NCBI GenBank assembly: GCA_035549195.1
Contig: DASZRK010000002.1
Span: 167,655-231,654 of the forward strand
Source: a bacterium
GTDB taxonomy: Bacteria > Oederibacteriota > Muellerivitia > Muellerivitales > Muellerivitaceae
Length of the DNA: 64,000 nt
Reading direction: 5' to 3'
Below, piece by piece: positions 51,757 to 61,335 of the stretch; within the stretch, counting starts at the first letter, position 1; each line of letters begins with the position of its first letter. Below the pieces are notes generated by a model. That model was not told the origin of the DNA, searched no databases, and saw only the letters and a list, made by a program, of their open reading frames with translations. The translations under genes were made by a program, and so were the position numbers.

Positions 51757-54678
51757 CTAGTTCGCCTGGCCCTTGCCCAACATGAAGAGATAATCCCGCA
51801 GGGCTTCCCTTTGTTTCAAGCCGTCCCCGCCGAAAGCTTTCGGGTCGGGAACGATCTCCTTGCCGTCGTCGCCCTTGGGCCAGAAGCCGGTCATCCGGGT
51901 GTCCGGCATGATGGCGGAGGGATTCTCCAGCCAACGGACCACCCAATCCGGGTTCAAGCGCTTGTGGACCTGCAGGAGGTCCGGCGCGGCTGAATTGATG
52001 TCCGGCGGGATGTGGGATCCCACGATATGGCACTTCTGGCATTGGAGCTTGGTGAAGAGCGCCTTGGCCTCGGCCAGGTCGTTGCCGGTCAGCTTGTGGG
52101 TCTTGACGTTCTTGAAGGGGAACACCTGGTCGTCCTTCAGGTTGAAATAGGTGATGACCTTGCTGACCTTCTCCTCGGTCCAGGGGAAGCTGGGCATGCG
52201 GATATGGAGCCAAGGCCGGATGGGATGGACCCCGGTCAGGAAGTCGTGGAACCAGTCGACCTGGAGCTTGGCGCCCTCGGTGTTCAGGTTCGGGGGCCCC
52301 ATCGAATAATCGATGCCCTCTTTCTTGTACATCCCCAGGATCCGGCCGCCCTGGCCCTGGTCGAGCATCTCGTCGATGGATTTCCCACTGGCCTCGATCA
52401 AGTGACAGCCGCGGCAGTTGAAGTCGGCGATGACCCGGCGGCCCTTTTCCAACAGGGGCCCATCGCCATGGATCCCGGCCATCATCTCGTCCGGGATGTA
52501 GGTCTGGGAAAGGCCCAGCACCGCGGTCATGATGGATTCCTTATCCTCTTCATCCAAGTGGAAGTTGGGCATGCGCAATTTGTCCGCGAAGGCCACCACC
52601 TTGTCCTTGTCGAACTGGCGCGGATTGGAGAGCTTCGCGTAGAGGAAACCCTCGTGGGTATGGGGGATGAGCTTCTCATCGGTGAAACCGAAGTCGAGCT
52701 GGGTGACGCGCTTGCTGGCCCAAGTGGTGAGCTCGGTCCCGATGCCGGGCGTGGTCTCGAAGCCCTTGATCATGTGGCAGGCGAAACAGGCGTATTTGTT
52801 GAGGGCCCTTTCGCCGAGGAGCATCATTCTGTCGTGCTCGTCCAGGTTCAGGACATGGGCGTTGGCCGCGCTCTGGCCTTCCTGAGGCGCCAGGTAATCG
52901 GCCAAAAGCGCATCCCGGACCGCCGGGTCGAAGGCCGGCGGCAGGGTCTGCTCGAAATCCTTGTTCTTCTTGCTCATCAGGTAGGCGGTAATGTCGGCCG
53001 CCTCCCGGTCGCTCAGGCGAAGCGACGGCATGCGGGTATCCGGGTTGAAATGCTGGGGATTCTTGACCCAGGAATAGATGAAGGAGGCCGTGAGCTTGCT
53101 GCCGACCGAGGAAAGGTCCGGGGCGAAATCGGCGTGCATGCTGGTGACGTCATTGATGCCATGGCAGGCCAGGCATCCCACTTCCTTGAAGAGCTTCTTG
53201 CCCGCCGCAACACTTCCCCCCGGGGCGCCGTAGGGAGGCTGGTAGTCCTCGGATTTGTCGTAGATGTAATCCACGATGGCGTTGAGTTCGGCCTTGTTCT
53301 TGGCCATGGTGTCGGGATCCGAATTGTTCGTCTGGCCGAAGAAGGCGGGCATCTTGGCCTTGGGGTTATAACCGGTCGGGTTCCAGACCCACTTGAGGAC
53401 GAAATCCTTCTTCAGCTTGCCCTTGACCTTGTAGAGCTCGGGACCGGCCTTGGTGAGGCCCTCCAGGTTCTGGACCTTGTGGCAGCCCACGCAACCGCGG
53501 GTCGCCATGAGTTCACGACCCCGGTTCAACTTGGGGGCGAAATTGACGTGTTCCTGGGTCCCGTGGCATTTCAGGCAGGACCCTTCGGTGAACTTGAGGG
53601 GCATCATCATGCTCTGGACGCCTTCGGGTTCGGCCCAGCCGTATTTCTTGTGCCAGACCTTGGCCTCTTGCTCGTCATTGGCCACATGGGCGGCCGTATT
53701 GAAGTCCAGGGCCTGTCCCATCCCGCCGTGGCAGACCGTGCAACCGACCTTCTCCATGGGATGGGGGCTGGTGGACCCCACGTAAAGCTCGAGATTGGGG
53801 TGGGACCGGAAGACCTTCGGGATGCCCGGGTAATGCGCCTCATCGAACCCTTTCTTGTCGATCCCCAGATGGCAGGACATGCAACGGTCCACCCGCATGG
53901 TCTTGGCGAAATAAAGGTCCTCGGGCAGGTTCTTCAGGACCACCTGTTGGACCTGGATCGTGGGGGCCATGAAGTCCAGGAACATGGCGTTACGGATATG
54001 GAAAAGGATGTAGGGGCCCCAGGTGTTCGCGTTGAAAAGGCGGAAGGGAGGATTGAGGGAGTGGACCTTGGTCTTCAAGGCGTCGAAATTGGCCGTTAAC
54101 TTTTGCAGCTTCTGTTCGGCCTCGGTCTTCTTGGACTCGATGGAAGCCAGGTCCTTGGTGATCTGATCCCGCTCCTGGGTCATCTCAAAAACCTGCTGGT
54201 TCAAGGCGTTGGCCCGGTCGTTCTCCGCATCCAGGGTTTTCTTCAGCTTCTCGGCCTCGGCTTCCTCCCCGTTCTTCATGGCCTCGCCATAAACGAAGCT
54301 ATCCGCGCCGATCTGGGCCTTCAAGGCCTGGTATTCGAACTTGTTCTTCTTGAAGATCTTCGCGTCCAGGTCCGCGCCCTTGTTGGTCAGTTCGTCGATC
54401 TTGACCTTATCGGCCTTCAGGTCGCCCTCGGCCTTCGCCACCTGGCCCTTCAGGGCCCAGTAATCGTCCACGCTGATCTGGTCGCCCGCCTCATGCCACT
54501 GGGAAGCGGTGTGCTTGCGGACCATGTTGTTGAAGGAGCGCTCATAGTGCTTCCAGGACCGGTCGTAGTCCTTGATGGCCATGATAACCACGCAGACCCA
54601 GAGCAGGAGGCTGGAGACCAGGAACCACCGCACCAGGGTCTTGCTGTCGTAGGCTCTTTCGTCTTTGAAGTCGGCCAA
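51757..54678 (-). CDS. Membrane-anchored octaheme cytochrome c with coiled-coil stalk
   Basis: 973 residues. One N-terminal membrane segment (about 17-35), a long coiled coil (about 75-205), then eight CxxCH heme motifs: C266, C313, C368, C396, C502, C631, C755 and C880. Several mono-heme cytochrome c domains follow with Met ligands (AKMPAFF, TRMPSL, LRMPNF, IRMPSF). It replaces cytochrome c1 in the bc block, so it probably receives electrons from the Rieske protein and passes them on. Fifteen bases downstream of the cytochrome b C-terminal gene. Confidence 0.9.
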   Translation of the reverse strand: MADFKDERAYDSKTLVRWFLVSSLLLWVCVVIMAIKDYDRSWKHYERSFNNMVRKHTASQWHEAGDQISVDDYWALKGQVAKAEGDLKADKVKIDELTNKGADLDAKIFKKNKFEYQALKAQIGADSFVYGEAMKNGEEAEAEKLKKTLDAENDRANALNQQVFEMTQERDQITKDLASIESKKTEAEQKLQKLTANFDALKTKVHSLNPPFRLFNANTWGPYILFHIRNAMFLDFMAPTIQVQQVVLKNLPEDLYFAKTMRVDRCMSCHLGIDKKGFDEAHYPGIPKVFRSHPNLELYVGSTSPHPMEKVGCTVCHGGMGQALDFNTAAHVANDEQEAKVWHKKYGWAEPEGVQSMMMPLKFTEGSCLKCHGTQEHVNFAPKLNRGRELMATRGCVGCHKVQNLEGLTKAGPELYKVKGKLKKDFVLKWVWNPTGYNPKAKMPAFFGQTNNSDPDTMAKNKAELNAIVDYIYDKSEDYQPPYGAPGGSVAAGKKLFKEVGCLACHGINDVTSMHADFAPDLSSVGSKLTASFIYSWVKNPQHFNPDTRMPSLRLSDREAADITAYLMSKKNKDFEQTLPPAFDPAVRDALLADYLAPQEGQSAANAHVLNLDEHDRMMLLGERALNKYACFACHMIKGFETTPGIGTELTTWASKRVTQLDFGFTDEKLIPHTHEGFLYAKLSNPRQFDKDKVVAFADKLRMPNFHLDEEDKESIMTAVLGLSQTYIPDEMMAGIHGDGPLLEKGRRVIADFNCRGCHLIEASGKSIDEMLDQGQGGRILGMYKKEGIDYSMGPPNLNTEGAKLQVDWFHDFLTGVHPIRPWLHIRMPSFPWTEEKVSKVITYFNLKDDQVFPFKNVKTHKLTGNDLAEAKALFTKLQCQKCHIVGSHIPPDINSAAPDLLQVHKRLNPDWVVRWLENPSAIMPDTRMTGFWPKGDDGKEIVPDPKAFGGDGLKQREALRDYLFMLGKGQAN

Positions 54679-54693
54679 GGTGTTTTCCTTATC

Positions 54694-55776
54694 CTAGATA
54701 TTAAAGAAGACTTCAGGGATACCGACGATGTACTTCAGGTTGAACACCCACCGCAGGACCATCTTGATCGGCAGGGCCGCCATGGAAAGGGCCAGGAAGA
54801 CCAGCGTGACATAGCGGGCCACGCCCATCTTTTCCAGAAGCCCCATCAGGAAGGCGCTCTTCTTGGTCAGGAAAGCCGGCAGCCAAAGGAAATAAGCCGC
54901 GATCACGAGGAAGCCGGGAGCTTCCCGGATGAGCGGGTTGGAGGGCAACGAAACGTGGAGCAGCATGACCCAGAAATACTCGGACAGGTTCACGTTGTTC
55001 AGGACCACGACCTTATGAGGGTTCCACTCCTCGAAGGGCCCGAAGAAGTTCCAGGCCGGACCCCGGAGGAAGGTGCCCAGGAAGATGAGGGTGACCCAGA
55101 GGATCAGGAACCCGAAGAGGAAGGGGATGATCGCGAGCTTGCGTTCCTTGATGGTGTAGTAACCGGAACCCTTGGGGTTCTTGTCGATATAGGGGATGGC
55201 CATCAGCCCGACGATGATGAGGGTCGGGAAGACGACCCCCGCCAGCCAGGGATCGTAATAGACCAGCATTTCCTGGAGCCCCAGGAAGTACCAGGGGGCC
55301 TTCGAGGGATTCGGGGTCCAAGAGGGGTTGGCCGCCTCTTCCAAGGGGGCATGGAAGCAGAGGGACCAGACCAACAGGACCACGCCCCCGATGATGGTGG
55401 CGATGAACTCGATGAAGACCAGGTCGGGCCAGACATAGACCTTCTTATCGGAGGTCTCCTTTTCGACCGGGGGTTGGCCTTGGTCGATGCGCCGGTCATT
55501 GAGGACGGCCTGCCGGAAGGAAAGCCAAGTGAAGAAGCCGACGGAAAAGACCATGATGAAGATGGGGATGTTGTCGGCCTTGGTCGAGATATCGAAGAAA
55601 TGCTCATTGGTCATGAAAAGCCCCAGGAGCACGATCACCCCGGCGAGGATCTTCAGGGCCATTTTGGGCTCGGTCCATTGTTCGCGCCACACGACCATGG
55701 CGATGAAGATGGCCGTGGTCAGCACAAAATAAAGCCAAGGCTGGAAGAGAAAGTTCGTGATCGCCAAGATGCTCAT
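54694..55776 (-). CDS. Cytochrome b/b6 C-terminal (subunit IV-like) with N-terminal extension
   Basis: 360 residues. The first ~110 residues are an additional membrane part with three hydrophobic segments (FQPWLYFVLTTAIFIAMVVW; MALKILAGVIVLLGLFM; IPIFIMVFSVGFFTWLSF). Residues ~115-360 match subunit IV: WPDLVFIEFIATIIGG, KAPWYFLGLQEMLVYYDPWLAG, LMAIPYIDKNP. The Qo-site PEWY motif appears as APWY (160-163), as in some bacterial bc complexes. Part of a split cytochrome b with the gene upstream. Confidence 0.88.
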   Translation of the reverse strand: MSILAITNFLFQPWLYFVLTTAIFIAMVVWREQWTEPKMALKILAGVIVLLGLFMTNEHFFDISTKADNIPIFIMVFSVGFFTWLSFRQAVLNDRRIDQGQPPVEKETSDKKVYVWPDLVFIEFIATIIGGVVLLVWSLCFHAPLEEAANPSWTPNPSKAPWYFLGLQEMLVYYDPWLAGVVFPTLIIVGLMAIPYIDKNPKGSGYYTIKERKLAIIPFLFGFLILWVTLIFLGTFLRGPAWNFFGPFEEWNPHKVVVLNNVNLSEYFWVMLLHVSLPSNPLIREAPGFLVIAAYFLWLPAFLTKKSAFLMGLLEKMGVARYVTLVFLALSMAALPIKMVLRWVFNLKYIVGIPEVFFNI

Positions 55777-55861
55777 GGAATTCCTATTTCTTCCTCAGGT
55801 TTTTGCCGCCTGGAGGCGGCCCTTCCCGACCCAACGACCCGGTCGCCGCCGGGCCTCCCCA

Positions 55862-56692
55862 TCAAAGGGGACCGGAAATGCCGCCGTCCTTGCGGACACG
55901 CCAGAAGTGGATGGCCATCAGGGTGGCCGCCACGATCGGGATGAACACGCAATGCAACACGTAGAAACGAAGCAAGGTGGCCTCGGAAACGAAATGGCCC
56001 CCCAAAAGGGCGAAATGGATGTCCGATCCGCCATGCACTAATTTCACGCCCCCGATCTGGATCATGGCCGCCCCGGGACCTTCGTAGCCCAGGAAGGGAG
56101 TGGCGCGGGCCATGTTGGTCCCCACCGTGATGGCCCACATGGCCAATTGGTCCCAAGGCAGGAGGTATCCCGTGAAGGAGAGAAGGAGCGTCAGGAGGAG
56201 AAGGACCACCCCGATGACCCAATTGAATTCGCGGGGGGGCTTGTAGGAACCGGTCATGAAGACCCGGAACATATGGAGCCAAACGGCGATGACCATGGCG
56301 TGGGCCGCCCAACGGTGCAGTTCCCGCATGATCCCCAGGGGCACATGCTCCCGCAGGGCCACGATGTCGTAATAGGCGTATTCGGCCGTGGGCCGGTAGT
56401 AGAACATCAAGAGCACCCCGGTGACGGTGAGGTTCAGGAAGAGGAAGAAAGAGAGCCCGCCCATGCACCAGGTGTAGCTCATCTTCACGCCGGAGTGGCG
56501 CACCTTGACGGGATGCAGGTGGAGGAACACGTTGGAAAGGACCGCCATGATCCGGTTGCGGGGAGTGTCGGGATAGCCATGGCGGAAGATCGATTTCCAG
56601 ATCTGCCCATCGGCGATGGCCTTTTTCACCGCCTCCGGGGAGGGCTGACGGGACTTCCACTCCTCCAGGGTCTTCTTCAGTTTATCCAGCAT
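55862..56692 (-). CDS. Cytochrome b6-type N-terminal subunit
   Basis: 276 residues. Four membrane segments with bis-His heme ligands ([50 protein letters not shown]), and [20 protein letters not shown]. It is the quinol-oxidising heme protein of the bc block, downstream of the Rieske gene and 85 bases ahead of the C-terminal subunit. Confidence 0.92.
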   Translation of the reverse strand: MLDKLKKTLEEWKSRQPSPEAVKKAIADGQIWKSIFRHGYPDTPRNRIMAVLSNVFLHLHPVKVRHSGVKMSYTWCMGGLSFFLFLNLTVTGVLLMFYYRPTAEYAYYDIVALREHVPLGIMRELHRWAAHAMVIAVWLHMFRVFMTGSYKPPREFNWVIGVVLLLLTLLLSFTGYLLPWDQLAMWAITVGTNMARATPFLGYEGPGAAMIQIGGVKLVHGGSDIHFALLGGHFVSEATLLRFYVLHCVFIPIVAATLMAIHFWRVRKDGGISGPL

Positions 56693-56719
56693 TCTCGACT
56701 CCTTCGTTGACCTTCGGGA

Positions 56720-57736
56720 TCACGCTTTGTAATTAAGGAAAGAACCCGGCAGGCCCCACTGGCCCAATTCCTGTTGATACTGGATGCTCTCGTCGATCTG
56801 GATCTGGCCATCATCGGCCAGGACGATGTTGAACCTCGGCAAAGGCCGGGGCGCGGGCCCCTCGAAATTGACGCCGGTGATGTAGTAGCCGGAACCGTGG
56901 CAGGGGCACTTGAACTTCTGCTCGGCTTGGAGCCAATTCGGCGTGCAGCCCAAGTGGGTGCAGATGGTGGACAAGGCGTAGAACCCCTGGTCGTTCCGGA
57001 CGATCCAGACCTTGTGGTCGTTCTTATGGCGTTCATCCACTCCCATATTGAAGGTGTCCGGGAACCCCGCCTTGAACTTGAGGGGCGGCTCGAACGTCAC
57101 GTTCGGGAAGGCGAAACGCAGCATGGTCGTCAAGGCACCCATGGTGGCGGCCACGAAGGCCACCCAGGCCCAACCCAACAAGGAAAGGAACGAGCGGCGG
57201 GTGAATTCGGGATTGAGGGGAATGCTCTCGACGGGGGCTTCGGAAGCCTCCTCGTGTTTTTCCCGTTTGGGCACCAAGGCGGCGACGGAAAGGACGGCCA
57301 AATAAAGGAGCCCTAAACCCATGATCGCGACGGCCAGGTAACTCACACCTTCCACGATGACCTTGAAGGACGTCATTTTCAGTCCCGCATCCGCCGAAAG
57401 GAGGGCGAAGAAGAGGGAACCCGCCCCGACCACCGCGAAAAGGGTCCCGACCCAAAGAAGACCGGTCTGGAAGATGGAACCCATCCCGGGCCCTTCCCCA
57501 TGACCATGCGCTTGCTTGGCCTTGCGGAACTCCTGGAAATTGCGCAAGAGGAACCGGACGGTCAGGAACCCCGCGTAAGCGAAAAGACCACAGGCCAGGA
57601 GGGCCCCCAAGTTGGCGATGTTGGAAACGGTGGTGGCGGTTTGGGGAAGTTCCCCCTCCGCAAGGGCCGGAAGGGCCACGAGGGAGATGAGAAAGGTCAG
57701 GAAAGAACGGTGCCAAGTGGACCGACAAGAGGTCAT
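56720..57736 (-). CDS. Rieske iron-sulfur protein with extended membrane N-terminus
   Basis: 338 residues from ATG 57736 (GGAG upstream). A signal-like N-terminus and three further membrane segments (LGALLACGLFAYAGFLTVRFLL; GLLWVGTLFAVVGAGSLFFALL; GVSYLAVAIMGLGLLYLAVLSVAAL) precede the usual twin-Arg-type anchor RRSFLSLLGWAWVAFVAATMGALTTM. Rieske cluster motifs CTHLGC and CPCHGSGY are intact. Normal Rieske proteins have one anchor, so the extra helices are unusual. First gene of the block, 79 bases downstream of a predicted transcription start. Confidence 0.9.
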   Translation of the reverse strand: MTSCRSTWHRSFLTFLISLVALPALAEGELPQTATTVSNIANLGALLACGLFAYAGFLTVRFLLRNFQEFRKAKQAHGHGEGPGMGSIFQTGLLWVGTLFAVVGAGSLFFALLSADAGLKMTSFKVIVEGVSYLAVAIMGLGLLYLAVLSVAALVPKREKHEEASEAPVESIPLNPEFTRRSFLSLLGWAWVAFVAATMGALTTMLRFAFPNVTFEPPLKFKAGFPDTFNMGVDERHKNDHKVWIVRNDQGFYALSTICTHLGCTPNWLQAEQKFKCPCHGSGYYITGVNFEGPAPRPLPRFNIVLADDGQIQIDESIQYQQELGQWGLPGSFLNYKA

Positions 57737-57821
57737 TCGGGTCTCCGAAGAAGACATAAGATCGCAGGGAAAAACGACAAAGGCTTTGGACAACGCGGCT
57801 TCCAGGCGAAGAGCAGGCGGT

Positions 57822-57851
57822 ATTTTAGTTGAGGCTTTTTTCGAGTGTCAA
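57822..57851 (-). promoter_or_regulatory. Sigma-70-type promoter of the respiratory block
   Basis: On the minus strand TTGACA-N18-TAAAAT: consensus -35 and near-consensus -10. Start of transcription near 57815, leaving a 79-base leader before the Rieske gene. Confidence 0.75.
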
Positions 57852-57982
57852 GGAAAGTTCGGCTTTCAGGGGCGTGGTTTTATTGAAGATCTTTTGTGCG
57901 TTACGGTTCTTTTGTCGGGTATTTTTCGAGGAGGGCCGTCGAGACGTTAAACCCTTTAAACAGGCCCGCTATCCCAAGGTCC

Positions 57983-60900
57983 TCAATGAAGAACGAGGAG
58001 TTTGGCGAGGGAACGCTTTCCATCGACGGTCACGAAGACGTAGTAGAGCCCGTTGGCGAGCGGATGACCCCAAGCGTCCTTCAAGTCCAAGGTCACCGGA
58101 ACGCCACCCGGTAACGTCCGGTCGATGTCCACCACCTTGCGGAAGGAAGCGGTGAAGATCTGGATATGCACCGTCTTCATTCCTGAGAACGCCGGCGGCA
58201 GGATGTTCACGACCGTCCCCGGATCGGGGTTCGGATAGAGGATGACCGTCGTGTTCCCCACCGGGGTGGAGGTCGAGGTGGCCGTTGCGGTCGGGGAGAA
58301 GGTGCTGGTCGGACTGTTCGTCGGGGTAAAGGTCCAGGTCGGCGTGTAAGTGAACGTCACAGTCGGGGTGAAGGTCCGGGTGGCGGTGGAAGTGGGGCTG
58401 TTCGTCTTGGTGGGGGTCAAAGTGAAGGTCGGCGTGAAGGTGAAGGTCCCGGTGGAAGTGGGCGTGGGGGTCGGGGTCAAGGTATTCACCGGGGTAGAGG
58501 TGGCCGTCGAGGTGGCGGAAGCGGTATTCGTGGACGTCGGGGTCGAAGACAAGGTCGGGGTCGCCGTCCGGGTAAAAGTGGACGTGCCCGTACTCGTGAA
58601 GGTAAAGGTCGAGGTACCGGTGGAGGTGGGGGTCGGGGTGATCAGGGCCGTGTTCGTCGGGGTCAGGGTCACCGTGGGGGTGAGGGTCTGGGTCGACGTG
58701 AGGGAGGGCGTGGAAGTGGCCGTGGAGGTCGAACTATCGGTCGCTGTGGAAGTGGAGGTGGGTGTCGAAGTCCATGTAAAAGTTCGGGTGGCCGTGCCGG
58801 TAGGGGTTCCCGACGCGGTCGAGGTGGCCGTATGCGTGAAAGTAAAGGTCGAAGTGCCGGTGGAGGTGGGGGTCGGCGTGATCAGGTCCGTGTTCGTCGG
58901 GCTCGGGGTCACGGTGGGTGTGAAGGTCCGGGTGGAAGTCGAGGACGGGGTCGAAGTTAGGGTGGACGTGGCGGTAAAGCTGGAAGTGGACGTGGAAGTG
59001 GCGCTGGAGGTCGGAGTGGAGGTCTTGGTGGGAGTGGACGACGGGGTCGCCGTGGCCGTGAAGGAGGATGTGGACGTCGGGCTGTTGGTCTTGGTGGCGG
59101 TGGAACTGGCCGTGGACGTCGGGGTGGCGGTGGGCGGCACTGGGGTGTCGGTACGGGTCGCCGTCGAGGTCGGGGTGGCGGTGGGCGGCACCGGAGTGTT
59201 AGTGCGGGTCGGCGTCGAGGTGGCGCTGGAGGTGGCCGTCGAGGTCGGACTGTTGGTCCTGGTCGCCGTGGAGGTGGCGGTGGAAGTGGGCGTGGAGGTG
59301 CGCGTCGGGGTCGATGTGGCGGGCATGGGAATGATCTGCAGGGCCTCCAAGACCGCGTTGGCGTCCGTGCCTCCCGTGCTGGTCAAGGTGATCGTGATCA
59401 CCCCACCGCTGGGGCTCACGTTGTTGTAGACCTGGTCGTCCGCCGCGTTGCTCCCCACTTGGGAATAGATGTCCAGGTTGGAAGTCACGGTGGTCCCGTT
59501 GATGGAAACGCTGAAGACCCGGGCCCCATTGGAGAAGTCACCCGAATAGGTCTCGGCCAGCTTCAAGGTCACCTGATAGCTCCCCGCCGGCACGTTGAAG
59601 GAATAGCTGAAGGTGCCCCCATAACGCTGGGTGTCGTAAAGGGTGGAGTCGCTCGTGCCCGTGATGGTCCCACCGCTGGCGACGGTGGAACCCCCGCTAT
59701 AGTTCTCATCCGCGGCCCAAAGATTGCCCAGGGTATCCGTGTAGGCGGGCCCGCCGGCGTTCACCCGCCAGGTCGATTGAACGATCGGCGTGGGGGTCTT
59801 GGTGGGTGTGGAGGTCGGCACGGGCGTTCCCCCCGTGGTCGAAGCCACGAAGGTGACGATGCTCTGGGAGGGCAGGTTGTAGGTAAAGCCCCCGCCGCTC
59901 ACCGCCACGGAGGATTGTTGGACCAGGTTATTGGAGGCGTCGGTCAACCAGGGATAAACGGTAGTGACGGTCAGGCCGCTGAAGGTGATCGGAAGGCTTT
60001 TGGCCGACCCGTTGTTGTTGATGGCCACCACGACGACCTTGTTGTTGGCTGAACTGTAATAGGCCGACACGGAGACTCCGGCCGTCGGGACCTCGGTACA
60101 GGAGATCCGATTGAACCCCGGCCGGATGAACTTGCTGAAATTGCCCAAGGCAAAGAGGCGCTTGGTGGGCGTGGTCGAACTGCTCGGCCCGTAAAGGCCC
60201 TCGTTATCGGTGTTCAGGTTGAGGATCCACCAATAGACATAAGCGTTGAAGTTATGGTCCACGATGCAGTTGTGGATCTGGTTCGCGTACTTGAGGCCGC
60301 TGGTGATGCTGTAGTCATTGGAGGCAAAATCCGAGATCTCGGTCTCCCAGCTCTCGACGGTATGGCCCGCCACCGTGGAATAGCTGGCCGGGACCGTGCT
60401 GGGACCCCCGCCATAAAGATGCATGCCGATGGCCTTCACAAAGGTCGCCGCCGCCGAGTCGCCCATGGTGGTGGCCGACAGGTTCAAATTATCGGCGAAG
60501 GACTCGGGCATCATGATGATGGGGTTGAACCCGGCGGTGGCCAGGGCGGGGCCCAGGTAGGTCTTGATGTAGGTGTCGAAGTCGGAGGCCGACCAAAGGC
60601 AGGACTGGTAGTTGGTGTCGTAGTCCGGTTCGTTCTGCACCGAAAGCGCGTAGGGCGTGAACCCGTAGGTGTTCTTCATGGCCGTGGCCCAGCTCGTCTG
60701 GTAGGCGGCGTAGTTGCTCCAATAGGTGTGGTTCATCTGGTTGCTGTTGCCGCCGGGGTTGCCGTTGTCGTTCCCCGTGTTGTTGCCGCTGGTATTGTTG
60801 TTGTTCTTCCACTTGGCCGGGGGGCTCCAGGAAGTGCCGAAGATCCTCATATTAGGGTTCTGGCTCAGGGCCAAGGTGGCCGCCGCCGCTTCGGTCCCCC

Positions 60901-61174
60901 AATTGGCGTTCCCCGACTCGTCGATGAGGATGCGGTTGATGGAAAGCCCCACCTGCCCATTGGCCTGACTGGCCGGGGGAGAACCCGAATCATCGTGCCA
61001 AAGGGTGACCGCAAGGCCCCGAAGGGTGGCAATGGAATCCCAAACACTGGCGGCGCCGAAACCGGAAATGGTCTGGTAGGTCGTGGACGGATTGATGGTC
61101 ACCGTTTGGGCGCCCAGGAAGGAAGCGCTTGCAAACGTTATAAGGAAAATGATTTTATTGGATCGGTTAAACAA
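57983..61174 (-). CDS. Secreted GH30-like glycanase with malectin-like domain and Thr/Pro repeat stalk
   Basis: 1063 residues from TTG 61174 (GAGG five bases upstream; signal peptide FNRSNKIIFLITFASASFLGAQ). The frame is open to 61198 but the extra residues are polar. Residues ~25-450 are a GH30-type TIM barrel and side sandwich: YQTISGFGAA, YALSVQNEPDY (acid/base Glu) and ESWETEISDF (nucleophile Glu), as in GH30_8 glucuronoxylanases. Then a malectin-like sandwich (~455-620), a ~350-residue Thr/Pro/Ser repeat stalk and a 90-residue terminal domain (LYPNPDPG ... LKDAWGHPLANGLYYVFVTVDGKRSLAKLLVLH) of FlgD-Ig/sorting-domain style. Likely a cell-surface xylan- or glycan-degrading enzyme. Confidence 0.85.
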   Translation of the reverse strand: MFNRSNKIIFLITFASASFLGAQTVTINPSTTYQTISGFGAASVWDSIATLRGLAVTLWHDDSGSPPASQANGQVGLSINRILIDESGNANWGTEAAAATLALSQNPNMRIFGTSWSPPAKWKNNNNTSGNNTGNDNGNPGGNSNQMNHTYWSNYAAYQTSWATAMKNTYGFTPYALSVQNEPDYDTNYQSCLWSASDFDTYIKTYLGPALATAGFNPIIMMPESFADNLNLSATTMGDSAAATFVKAIGMHLYGGGPSTVPASYSTVAGHTVESWETEISDFASNDYSITSGLKYANQIHNCIVDHNFNAYVYWWILNLNTDNEGLYGPSSSTTPTKRLFALGNFSKFIRPGFNRISCTEVPTAGVSVSAYYSSANNKVVVVAINNNGSAKSLPITFSGLTVTTVYPWLTDASNNLVQQSSVAVSGGGFTYNLPSQSIVTFVASTTGGTPVPTSTPTKTPTPIVQSTWRVNAGGPAYTDTLGNLWAADENYSGGSTVASGGTITGTSDSTLYDTQRYGGTFSYSFNVPAGSYQVTLKLAETYSGDFSNGARVFSVSINGTTVTSNLDIYSQVGSNAADDQVYNNVSPSGGVITITLTSTGGTDANAVLEALQIIPMPATSTPTRTSTPTSTATSTATRTNSPTSTATSSATSTPTRTNTPVPPTATPTSTATRTDTPVPPTATPTSTASSTATKTNSPTSTSSFTATATPSSTPTKTSTPTSSATSTSTSSFTATSTLTSTPSSTSTRTFTPTVTPSPTNTDLITPTPTSTGTSTFTFTHTATSTASGTPTGTATRTFTWTSTPTSTSTATDSSTSTATSTPSLTSTQTLTPTVTLTPTNTALITPTPTSTGTSTFTFTSTGTSTFTRTATPTLSSTPTSTNTASATSTATSTPVNTLTPTPTPTSTGTFTFTPTFTLTPTKTNSPTSTATRTFTPTVTFTYTPTWTFTPTNSPTSTFSPTATATSTSTPVGNTTVILYPNPDPGTVVNILPPAFSGMKTVHIQIFTASFRKVVDIDRTLPGGVPVTLDLKDAWGHPLANGLYYVFVTVDGKRSLAKLLVLH
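58256..59325 (-). repeat. Thr/Pro/Ser-rich coding repeat of the GH30 protein
   Basis: Degenerate units of the type TPTSTATSTPTRT run for about 350 codons. On the plus strand these read as Val-rich frames, which are artefacts. Likely an extended, perhaps O-glycosylated, stalk. Confidence 0.85.
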
Positions 61175-61335
61175 AAAAACCTCGGGGGCCGCCTTCAAGC
61201 GGCGTCATTTGTGGAACGCTGGAATCATACCGCGGCCCGAAGGGACCCGGACCGACATAATTACTTTTTATTAAAGTTAAAATATCTTTATATTTCACCT
61301 GTTAAAAAGGGCGAAAGCGGAAGGGACTTTCCCGT

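Noticed and set aside
58256..59325. Regularly repeated units that could be mistaken for a CRISPR array
   Set aside because: The units are short, degenerate and coding in one frame, without equal-length unique spacers or leader, and no cas genes are nearby.
58350..59429. Val-rich plus-strand frame (VGVKVKVEVAVEVGV...)
   Set aside because: It is the complement of the Thr/Pro/Ser repeat of the GH30 protein; there is no gene on this strand.
61125..61142. LacI-type operator-like sequence at the start of the GH30 gene
   Set aside because: It lies inside the signal-peptide codons, and no other evidence links it to the LacI protein at 10698; a chance match is likely.
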